From a virus, in IMG/VR virus record IMGVR_UViG_3300042691_001848, positions 1-20,293 of that record: DNA of 20,293 nucleotides; one strand, 5' to 3'. The translations under genes were made by a program, and so were the position numbers. Shown here piece by piece: positions 8,662 through 14,450 of the stretch (position 1 is its first letter; each line of letters opens with the position of its first letter). The notes under the pieces are model-generated. The model worked only from the letters and a program-made list of their open reading frames with translations. It did not search any database and was not told the DNA's origin.

Positions 8662-9837
8662 ATGGCTAATGCATATACAACCACTGGCTCCAACTCGCTT
8701 GGAGGTACCATTGGCGGTGCTGGTCTCGTACAGAAGGCGTATGACCGTCTTGTAGAGTTCGCACTCCGTGCACAACCACTAATCCGTTCAGTTGCCGATA
8801 AGACACCTGCACGTCAGAGCATCCCTGGTTCATCAGTTGTTTTGCAGCGTTATGTTGACTTAACAAAGAAGACAGCAACACTCACAGAAACAGTTGACCC
8901 AGATGCAGTAGCGTTGGCAACACCAACCTACACAACAATTACTCTTGCAGAGTATGGTAACGCAGTACTTGTAACACGTGCTTTGGAACTCTTCAGCCTT
9001 GCTGATGTAGACCCAGCAATTGCTAACATCATTGCGTTCAACATGGCAGACTCAATTGACGAAGTTGCTCAGACAGTGCTACGCGCTGGCGACAATGTAC
9101 TTCGTGGCGGAACTGCTACATCAACAGCAACTCTTGCTTCATCTGATGTATTTACATCAGCGCTAGCACGTAAGGCAACTGCAAAGTTGCGTGCTAACAA
9201 GGCTATCCCACGCAAGGGTTCACTCTACTGGGCTGGTATCCACCCAGAAGTTTCACATGACCTTCGCGCTGAAACAGGCGTAGGTTCATGGCGTCAGCCA
9301 CATGAGTATCAGTCAAATGATGCTATCTGGGCAGGCGAAATTGGTACATACGAAGGTGCTTTCTATGTAGAGTCACCACGTTTGTACAACGACAAGGTAG
9401 GTGCTAACCGCACTACTTCAGGTACAACAACAACTGCATCAGCAGCGTCAGGAGCAACAACACTTGCTCTTACATCTACTTCAGGCATCAATGTTGGCGA
9501 TGCAATCATGGCAACAGGATTGACAACATCAACAACATATGTAACTGCAATTGATGGACTAAACGTAACAGTATCTCCAGCAGTTCTATCTGCTGGTGTT
9601 ACATCAGGTGCAGCAGTAACAATCACTCCAATTACAAAGGTATTCAACACATACTTTGCTGGACAGCAAGCACTTGCTGAGGCAGTTGCTGAAGAGCCAC
9701 ACGTTGTAATCGGACCAGTTGTTGACAAGTTGATGCGTCACCGTCCACTCGGATGGTACGGCGTACTTGGTCACGCTATCTACCGTCAAGAAGCGCTTTA
9801 CCGCGTTGAGACATCTTCATCAATTGACTTTGTGTAA
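8662..9837 (+). CDS. Major capsid protein, N4-gp56 family, HK97 fold (391 aa)
   Basis: This protein forms the icosahedral shell. Family-typical features run in order: an N-terminal arm and the helix LVQKAYDRLVEFALRAQPLI; a strand region with GSSVVLQRYVDLTKKTATL; ITLAEYGNAVLVTRALELFS, which corresponds to the family's conserved YG motif; a central helix with DSIDEVAQTVLRAGDNVLRG; and a C-terminal part with GPVVDKLMRHRPLGWYGVLG, then YRQEALYRVETSSSIDF. Residues about 250-324 form an extra Thr/Ser/Ala/Val-rich beta segment (SGATTLALTSTSGINVGDAI onward), absent from shorter family members as far as I recall. It lies between EGAFYVESPRL and the helix FNTYFAGQQALAEA, so it probably projects from the capsid surface. 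The ATG follows an excellent ribosome site. The gene is preceded by the scaffold gene and followed by a hairpin that may end or reduce transcription. Confidence 0.92.
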   Translation: MANAYTTTGSNSLGGTIGGAGLVQKAYDRLVEFALRAQPLIRSVADKTPARQSIPGSSVVLQRYVDLTKKTATLTETVDPDAVALATPTYTTITLAEYGNAVLVTRALELFSLADVDPAIANIIAFNMADSIDEVAQTVLRAGDNVLRGGTATSTATLASSDVFTSALARKATAKLRANKAIPRKGSLYWAGIHPEVSHDLRAETGVGSWRQPHEYQSNDAIWAGEIGTYEGAFYVESPRLYNDKVGANRTTSGTTTTASAASGATTLALTSTSGINVGDAIMATGLTTSTTYVTAIDGLNVTVSPAVLSAGVTSGAAVTITPITKVFNTYFAGQQALAEAVAEEPHVVIGPVVDKLMRHRPLGWYGVLGHAIYRQEALYRVETSSSIDFV

Positions 9838-9855
9838 GCAATAGTTAACTGACGA

Positions 9856-9888
9856 CAGAGCAGGGGTTGCATGTGCGCCCCTGCTTTG
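9856..9888 (+). terminator. Terminator-like hairpin after the capsid gene
   Basis: An 11-bp stem pairs 9856-9866 (CAGAGCAGGGG) with 9878-9888 (CCCCTGCTTTG), with one G-T pair and an 11-nt loop. It lies 18 bases after the capsid stop. No long U tract follows (TAGTAAG), so it may act as a weak terminator or as a 3' stabiliser of capsid mRNA rather than a full stop. A hairpin here would raise capsid output relative to the genes downstream. Confidence 0.65.
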
Positions 9889-9911
9889 TAGTAAGTCAAC
9901 TAAGGAGACTA

Positions 9912-10172
9912 ATGACTAAGTATTACCTAACAACTCCTACAGAGGAGTACGGTCCAGCAGGCGGTGGACGTTTGTTTATCCGCTATCGCTTGACACGTGG
10001 AGTCAGTCTCATGCGCAATAATGGCGTTTGGTCTGAAACTAGATTTCCAACTGAAAATGTAATTGCAGAGGCTGACCATTTTTATTTAGGTGGCAGTGAG
10101 TATGAAATTAAACAAGACATATATCAGTCATTAATTGACCAAGGATTTGGTGAATACGTAAGGGCGGAATAG
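9912..10172 (+). CDS. Small conserved-type phage protein (86 aa)
   Basis: The function is unknown. The protein begins MTKYYLTTPTEEYGP and has a core RLFIRYRLTRGVSLMRNNG, then a C-terminal part with GGSEYEIKQDIYQSLIDQGF. It looks like one compact beta-then-helix domain. A longer reading from an ATG at 9867 is possible, but that start lies in the loop of the capsid-gene hairpin and has no ribosome site. The ATG at 9912 has AAGGAG at 9902-9907, four bases upstream, so I use it. Small proteins of this type often follow the capsid gene in actinobacterial phages. A virion or head-completion role is possible but only inferred. The stop TAG overlaps the next GTG start. Confidence 0.75.
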   Translation: MTKYYLTTPTEEYGPAGGGRLFIRYRLTRGVSLMRNNGVWSETRFPTENVIAEADHFYLGGSEYEIKQDIYQSLIDQGFGEYVRAE

Positions 10173-10615
10173 TGGAGCATCAGCATATTAGCAAGGTGCT
10201 TGAATGGGGATTCAGCGCAGACCATAACTTTGAAGCAACCCTTTGGGGTTGCGTGTTATGTGATGTAACAGCAGATAAGCCGTTTGAGTATGAAGAGATT
10301 TCAATTGACCACACGGCGTGTGATGATGATTGTTTTGGTTGTAAGGCTAAAGGTTTACAACTAGCAACAGGAGATGCATCTGGCAAAATTATTGCTAGCG
10401 GTACTACTCAAAAAAAATGGGACAAAGAATTGGCTTTCTATAAAGAGGCTAGAGCACAAGGGGTACAACCCGAAGGCACTAATCGCAAGGCTATAGAAAA
10501 AGCATTAGATGCATCAGCGGTTTTAAATCAAGCCTATGATGCAGGAAAGATGCCTAAAGCCAAGGATATAAATAAAGAAACCGTAGCAGTAATGAAAGAG
10601 ATAGGACAAATCTAA
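10172..10615 (+). CDS. Cys/His-rich putative zinc-binding phage protein (147 aa)
   Basis: The start is GTG, overlapping the previous TAG by one base. The N-terminal half holds a probable zinc site: WGCVLCDVT (CxxC, residues 27-30), a His in SIDHTACDDDCFGCKAK, and Cys at three further places in that segment. The C-terminal half is helical and has KKWDKELAFYKEARAQGVQP, then GTNRKAIEKALDAS. This two-part layout (Cys knuckle, then W-EL--Y--AR-QGI-P) is one I know from many actinophages, where it sits near the capsid and has no assigned function. It could bind nucleic acid or a partner protein in the head. The zinc claim rests on residue spacing alone. The gene ends in TAATG with the following small gene. 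Confidence 0.75.
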   Translation: MEHQHISKVLEWGFSADHNFEATLWGCVLCDVTADKPFEYEEISIDHTACDDDCFGCKAKGLQLATGDASGKIIASGTTQKKWDKELAFYKEARAQGVQPEGTNRKAIEKALDASAVLNQAYDAGKMPKAKDINKETVAVMKEIGQI

Positions 10616-10821
10616 TGCCAGCAATGAAGAAGAAGGCAGCCGCTATGTCAATGAAAAAAGACATGGCACAGGATGCAAAGATGATGAAGGGCATGAAGCC
10701 AGCGCAGAAGTCCGCCTTCAAGAAGGCTGACAAAAAGATGGATGTTAAGAAGCCATCTGCTAAGGCAGACATGCGTATGGACATGGCGCTTCGTAAGCGC
10801 ATCATGAAGAAGGGCAAGTAA
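10615..10821 (+). CDS. Lys/Met-rich small basic protein (68 aa)
   Basis: By count, 20 of 68 residues are Lys and 13 are Met, spread along the whole chain (for example MKKDMAQDAKMMKGMKPAQK). There is no hydrophobic core or known domain, so it is probably disordered or forms a charged helix. The start is fixed by TAATG overlap with the preceding gene. The composition suggests nucleic-acid contact or charge balancing inside the capsid. It is the first of a run of Lys-rich genes up to 13214. The function is unknown; a DNA-condensing virion peptide is one reading, and an uncharacterised small early or late protein is another. Confidence 0.65.
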   Translation: MPAMKKKAAAMSMKKDMAQDAKMMKGMKPAQKSAFKKADKKMDVKKPSAKADMRMDMALRKRIMKKGK

Positions 10822-10823
10822 TT

Positions 10824-11018
10824 ATGTGCACAGCATGCGGATGCAAGGACACAGCAGTAACTATTGACGCACCAGTGCGTAACAGTACAAAGCCAGCAGC
10901 AGGAGCAATCCCTGGCTACACACAAGGTTCATCAATTGGTGGACAAGAACTTCATCGCTCAGATGCAAGTGTAATTAAAGGTTGGAATGTTCCAGCACCA
11001 TACGGAAAAGGAAAGTAA
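10824..11018 (+). CDS. Small hypothetical protein with N-terminal CTACGC motif (64 aa)
   Basis: The protein starts MCTACGCKDTAV, with Cys at 2, 5 and 7, then a Gly/Pro/Ser-rich tail with IPGYTQGSSIGGQE and ends in PAPYGKGK. Three closely spaced Cys at the very N-terminus may bind a metal or join to another chain, but there is no fourth ligand nearby, so this is uncertain. It lies two bases after the Lys/Met-rich gene and has AAGGGCAAG upstream as a modest ribosome site. No family is recognised. It belongs to the cluster of small genes after the capsid. Confidence 0.6.
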   Translation: MCTACGCKDTAVTIDAPVRNSTKPAAGAIPGYTQGSSIGGQELHRSDASVIKGWNVPAPYGKGK

Positions 11019-11020
11019 CA

Positions 11021-11251
11021 ATGGCTAACGAATACATGAAATCAAATGAGACAGCAGCAGGTCTTGTTATTCCTGCAAAGGTACGTAAGGCTGCTACAGA
11101 CAAGTCCTCTTGGGGCAAAGACTTTGGCGGTGGAGTAGGTCCAGGACAGGCTCCAATGTCAGCACCACGTTCAGGCAAGGGTACATCTAGTGGACCTGCA
11201 CAGGTTATCAAGGGTGTATACACACAGCCTGAAGGCGGACGTAGACCTTAA
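11021..11251 (+). CDS. Small hypothetical Gly/Lys-containing protein (76 aa)
   Basis: I place the start at ATG 11021 (MANEYMKSNETAAG). AAGGAAAG lies a few bases upstream, and the start comes just after the previous stop (11016-11018). A longer reading from 10982 would overlap the previous gene by 37 bases and has no ribosome site. The protein has a short basic helix (IPAKVRKAATDKSSWGKDFG), a Gly/Pro-rich middle and ends VYTQPEGGRRP. No family is recognised. Its small size, basic charge and position place it with the neighbouring Lys-rich genes. Confidence 0.6.
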   Translation: MANEYMKSNETAAGLVIPAKVRKAATDKSSWGKDFGGGVGPGQAPMSAPRSGKGTSSGPAQVIKGVYTQPEGGRRP

Positions 11252-11253
11252 TT

Positions 11254-11559
11254 ATGGCTAACATGAAAAAGCCAGCGATGAAGAAGCCTACAGTATCTCG
11301 CGCTCCCGCAAAGAAAGTTCCTTCTGGAATGAAAGTTAATATGCCTAAAGTTTCAGGCGCTAAGCCTGGAGTTAAAAAGCCAATGCCAAAGGTTACAGGC
11401 GTTAAGCCTTCTACAAGAGTGCAAATGCCTCTTACAGGACCAGCAGCAATTAAAGCAATTCAAGACCGCACATCACCTAGTGGTGTAAAAAAGGCTGAAG
11501 CAGGTGCTAAGAAGGCAATTGATAAAAAGTATCCAGGTCTTTATAAGAAGAATAAGTAA
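11254..11559 (+). CDS. Lys/Pro-rich basic protein (101 aa)
   Basis: The N-terminal two thirds consist of short degenerate repeats of Lys, Pro, Val and Met (KKPAMKKPTVSRAPAKK; MKVNMPKVSGAKPGVKKPMP; KVTGVKPSTRVQMP). The repeats recall histone H1-like tails, as seen in DNA-binding disordered proteins. The C-terminal third is a short helix ending KKAIDKKYPGLYKKNK. This end resembles the motif KKAGRKYPNL in the 52-aa protein encoded at 11833. The ATG is two bases after the previous stop. DNA binding or condensation is inferred from composition; no domain is recognised. Confidence 0.6.
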   Translation: MANMKKPAMKKPTVSRAPAKKVPSGMKVNMPKVSGAKPGVKKPMPKVTGVKPSTRVQMPLTGPAAIKAIQDRTSPSGVKKAEAGAKKAIDKKYPGLYKKNK

Positions 11560-11569
11560 GGTTAAATAA

Positions 11570-11833
11570 ATGGCTAACTCCGACCCACGTCTTAAGCGAG
11601 CAGGTGTATCAGGCTACAACAAGCCAAAGCGTACACCGTCACATCCAAAGAAGTCACACGTTGTTGTGGCTAAAAAAGGTAGTCAGGTTAAACTGATTCG
11701 TTTTGGACAGCAAGGCGTGGTCGGAGACCGTAAGCCAACTGCACGACAGGCTTCATTTAAAGCCCGTCATGCTAGCAACATTAACAAAGGCAAGATGAGT
11801 GCCGCATACTGGGCAGACAAGGTTAAATGGTAA
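11570..11833 (+). CDS. DUF6321-like small phage protein (87 aa)
   Basis: The sequence has the marks of a widespread phage family that I recall as DUF6321: TPSHPKKSHVVVAKKGSQVK, then LIRFGQQGVVGDRKPT, then SFKARHASNINKGKMSAAYW and the end ADKVKW. The family is found in varied tailed phages, has no settled function, and is usually about this length. The middle is a likely beta hairpin (KLIRFGQQGV), the end a basic helix. Net charge is strongly positive, as in the neighbours. The gene starts 10 bases after the previous stop with a weak ribosome site (TAAGG) and overlaps the next small gene by one base (TAATG). The family name is from memory; the motif match is clear. Confidence 0.75.
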   Translation: MANSDPRLKRAGVSGYNKPKRTPSHPKKSHVVVAKKGSQVKLIRFGQQGVVGDRKPTARQASFKARHASNINKGKMSAAYWADKVKW

Positions 11834-11991
11834 TGGCTAAAAAAGTTTGGGAAACACCTAACCCAAAAAAGAAATCAACACCATTGTCACCTGCTGCTAA
11901 AGCATCAGCAAAGGCTGCCGCTAAAAAGGCTGGTAGAAAATATCCTAATCTTGTAGACAATATGAGGGCAGCACAAAAGAGGGGCAAATAA
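11833..11991 (+). CDS. Very small basic protein with YPNLVDNMRA motif (52 aa)
   Basis: The reading runs from the ATG in TAATG at 11833 to TAA at 11989-11991, which itself overlaps the next ATG. It begins MAKKVWETPNPKKKST and ends AGRKYPNLVDNMRAAQKRGK. The motif SPAAKASAKAAAKKAGRKYP, then NLVDNMRAA, is one I know from small phage proteins in several tailed phages, where it has no assigned function. The one-base overlaps on both sides and the conserved end support a real gene despite its length. Lys and Ala dominate, and a helix is likely from residue 18 to 50. It is probably translated by re-initiation. Confidence 0.75.
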   Translation: MAKKVWETPNPKKKSTPLSPAAKASAKAAAKKAGRKYPNLVDNMRAAQKRGK

Positions 11992-13214
11992 TGGTGCGCA
12001 CAGGGCAAGCGGCACAAAGAATTAAAAAAGAAACTGATGCTAAACCTAAAGTAGGTTTTAAAAAACTTGCTAAAGATGCAGCACTTAATGCCGTAATGAT
12101 TGCAGGACCAGGTAAGTTTGTTAAAGGTGCTAAAGTTGCTGAACAAGGAGCCGTTGCTGCTGCACGATTAGCACGCAGAGCGCGTGGTGGTAGTGGGACA
12201 GCAAGCCGTATGCAAAAGGCTTCTAAGTCAACTGACGCATCTCGCCGTGAGGCTAAGCGCCGTGCAGAAAATGCAGCCAAAGAAACACGTGTAGAAAAAG
12301 CAGAAATACCTAGTCCATCTAAAGTTGTTAAACTAGCACCGCGTAAACCACAGCCTGCATCTGAAACATTTAGAGTTGCTCAACGCAACATTCGTAGAAA
12401 TGTTGCTGGTGTTGATAAACCAAAGGCTAAGATTCCAACTAGTGAAGCACAGGCTATTGCTAAAGAAGCAGGACGTAGACCTATTGCTCCGCGCCCAAGA
12501 GATGTTAAAAAGGGTAGCGAAACTAAATTAACACCACGCGAAACGCTTTATGAAAAGTTAGGCAAAAAAGCACCTGTTAAGGTAACAAGAAAAAAGCCTA
12601 TGTCACAAGCAGAGATTGCTGTAATTAAAAAATCTGAACAAGAATCTAAATTGGCTAAACTTGCTCAAAGACCTGCTAAGCCTAAAAGTGGCAAACTTGA
12701 AGATAAAAACTTTAAACTGCCTAAGCATAAGGTTAATGTTGGTACGCCAAAGATTGTTAAAAAAGAAACACCAAAAAAAATAAAGGTTACTAGACCTGCA
12801 CGTGGCAATAAAGTAGAGTCTGCGGATATTGTTAAGGGTCGTCCAACTGGTTGGAAGAATTGGTCTGAACCTAAAAAGCAACGCTGGCTTGAGAAGCGTG
12901 ACCGCCAACGTGATACTGCTGCTGCAAAAGCAAATCCAAATAGATACTCTGGTCCTAAAAAAGAAACGGGCAATCGCCTTGCTACAGAACGCAATCTTGA
13001 AATTGGTCTTGTTGATGTTAAAAAAACTATGCAAAAAAACGAAGCAAGGTTTGCTAAGAAAAATGCTGCCAAGGTAGATGCAACTTTAGCCAAGGCTAAA
13101 CAAGCACGTCAAGGTCGCAGTTTGCAAAATACATTTAATAAGCCAATATTTAAACGCAAGCCTTCAACTGGCAAGTTAACAGTTAAGCGACCTATTAAGC
13201 CAACTAAGGAGTAG
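11991..13214 (+). CDS. Large Lys/Arg-rich, probably disordered virion protein (407 aa)
   Basis: By count about 72 Lys and 39 Arg in 407 residues, against few acidic residues; this is a highly basic chain. Residues 20-65 include a short hydrophobic segment (ALNAVMIAGPGKFV) and an Ala/Arg helix. From about 90 on, the chain is Pro/Lys/Ala low-complexity with no clear fold, apart from one patch (about 280-300) with PTGWKNWSEPKKQRWLEKRD that may fold. The composition is like histone H1 or nucleoid proteins, so DNA binding or condensation in the head is a fair guess, not shown. The start is by TAATG. A long antisense reading here is a codon-bias shadow. The gene closes the Lys-rich run before the adaptor genes. 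Confidence 0.7.
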   Translation: MVRTGQAAQRIKKETDAKPKVGFKKLAKDAALNAVMIAGPGKFVKGAKVAEQGAVAAARLARRARGGSGTASRMQKASKSTDASRREAKRRAENAAKETRVEKAEIPSPSKVVKLAPRKPQPASETFRVAQRNIRRNVAGVDKPKAKIPTSEAQAIAKEAGRRPIAPRPRDVKKGSETKLTPRETLYEKLGKKAPVKVTRKKPMSQAEIAVIKKSEQESKLAKLAQRPAKPKSGKLEDKNFKLPKHKVNVGTPKIVKKETPKKIKVTRPARGNKVESADIVKGRPTGWKNWSEPKKQRWLEKRDRQRDTAAAKANPNRYSGPKKETGNRLATERNLEIGLVDVKKTMQKNEARFAKKNAAKVDATLAKAKQARQGRSLQNTFNKPIFKRKPSTGKLTVKRPIKPTKE

Positions 13215-13216
13215 GA

Positions 13217-13549
13217 ATGACTACATATGGAACTGCAACTTACAATGGAACTAGTTATACCTTGTATGGTCGTCCTGGGTCTACACTTCGTGACGAACTC
13301 AATCGCCTTGCTAACGGTGGCGAGTATCCAGCGTACACAGAATACCTTGATGAAGACGGAGCAGTTAACAACTGGGTAGGAACTCCAGCGGGTACACCGC
13401 TGGCATCTGCTCTTAATCTTAAGTCTGACCCTAACCGCCCCTATACAGCATACAAAGGCAACAATGCTGCTGCATGTGAGATTGCTGGCATTACAGACCC
13501 AGCAAAATACATTGAGATTGTTACTGCACTAAGAACGGTTGCTTCCTAA
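13217..13549 (+). CDS. Hypothetical phage protein before the adaptor gene (110 aa)
   Basis: The ATG at 13217 has AAGGAG at 13206-13211, five bases upstream. The N-terminus is a small beta segment (MTTYGTATYNGTSYTLYG). The rest has a pattern of short repeats around LRDELNRLANG, NNWVGTPAGTPLASALNLKS and ACEIAGITDP. I associate this kind of sequence (L-N-LAG, then N-WAGT, then ALN) with small actinophage proteins encoded just upstream of the head-tail adaptor, of unknown role. It overlaps the adaptor gene by TAATG, which implies coupled translation and perhaps a joint job at the head vertex. That last point is inferred. Confidence 0.65.
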   Translation: MTTYGTATYNGTSYTLYGRPGSTLRDELNRLANGGEYPAYTEYLDEDGAVNNWVGTPAGTPLASALNLKSDPNRPYTAYKGNNAAACEIAGITDPAKYIEIVTALRTVAS

Positions 13550-14442
13550 TGACAACACTAGATAATTTAATTGATGACGTACAGTTAGACCTTGCAGGTT
13601 TTACGTACCGTCAAGACCGAGCAACTTACTTAGTATCTGCTGCTACCAGTTCAGACCTAGTACTTAACGTTGCTACCACCGACAATATTGCTAAAGGCAT
13701 TATTGAAATTGATGATGAAATGATGTGGGTAGATTCTTATGACCGTCAAGCAAACACTGTTACTATCGCTCCTTTTGGGCGCGGATACAATGGCACTACT
13801 CCTGCTGCTCACGCTACTAATACAAAAGTAGTTATTACTCCTACCTTTCCACGTCAAGTTGTTAAGCGTGCAATTAACGATACAATTGGTGCAGTATACC
13901 CAAAGGTATTTGCAACTGGCTACACAGGTGTTACATTCTTGGCTAGCCGTACAACATACGCAGTACCAGCAGAAGCCATTCAGATTCTTTCAATGGCATG
14001 GCAATCGGTGGGACCAACAAAAGAATGGCTACCAATTCGCCAGTGGCGTTGGGACCCTATTGCTTACCCATCAGCATTTCCTACAGGTAAGACTGTATCA
14101 ATCTACGACAATGTACTTCCAGGTCGTACTATGAATATTATTTATTCACACTTGCCAGTGCCATTAGCAAATAACTCAGATGACTTTGAGACTGTATCGG
14201 GACTACCATCTTCAATGCGCGATGTAATTATTTATGGTTCTGCTTGGCGTTTGTCTTCATACCTTGACCCAGCACGTAACTCTATTACTACACCTGCATC
14301 AGATGAAATTGATACAAAGCGTCCGTATGGCACAGGCACTACAGTTACAAAAAACTTGCAAGCGTTGTACTTACAACGCCTTGAAGAAGAATCCCTGAAG
14401 CAAAAACTTCAGTTCCCTACCCGCGTCCACTATTCACGATAG
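13549..14442 (+). CDS. Probable head-tail adaptor / connector protein (297 aa)
   Basis: The N-terminal helix TTLDNLIDDVQLDLAG and the later helix QVVKRAINDTIGAVYPKVFA are of the kind seen in adaptors that dock on the portal ring. The C-terminal part has SSMRDVIIYGSAWRLSSYLD, a helix that in adaptor proteins of short-tailed phages packs against the ring, followed by YLQRLEEESLKQKLQFPTRV. Between the helices, residues about 30-102 form a beta insert (SSDLVLNVATTDNIAKGIIE, IDDEMMWVDSY, GRGYNGTTPAAHA). The insert resembles a module in the fibre and capsid proteins of this window. The place downstream of the capsid and upstream of fibres fits. A tail tubular protein A-like (T7 gp11-like) role is my best guess; an alternative is another neck protein. 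Confidence 0.55.
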   Translation: MTTLDNLIDDVQLDLAGFTYRQDRATYLVSAATSSDLVLNVATTDNIAKGIIEIDDEMMWVDSYDRQANTVTIAPFGRGYNGTTPAAHATNTKVVITPTFPRQVVKRAINDTIGAVYPKVFATGYTGVTFLASRTTYAVPAEAIQILSMAWQSVGPTKEWLPIRQWRWDPIAYPSAFPTGKTVSIYDNVLPGRTMNIIYSHLPVPLANNSDDFETVSGLPSSMRDVIIYGSAWRLSSYLDPARNSITTPASDEIDTKRPYGTGTTVTKNLQALYLQRLEEESLKQKLQFPTRVHYSR

Positions 14443-14450
14443 GCGAATAA

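Noticed and set aside
9867-9911. Upstream ATG at 9867 as the start of the 86-aa protein.
   Set aside because: It lies in the loop of the capsid-gene hairpin and has no ribosome site. The ATG at 9912 has AAGGAG at a usable distance.
10982-11020. Upstream ATG at 10982 as the start of the 76-aa protein.
   Set aside because: It overlaps the end of the previous gene by 37 bases and lacks a ribosome site. The ATG at 11021 follows AAGGAAAG and starts MANEY, like neighbouring genes that start MAN.
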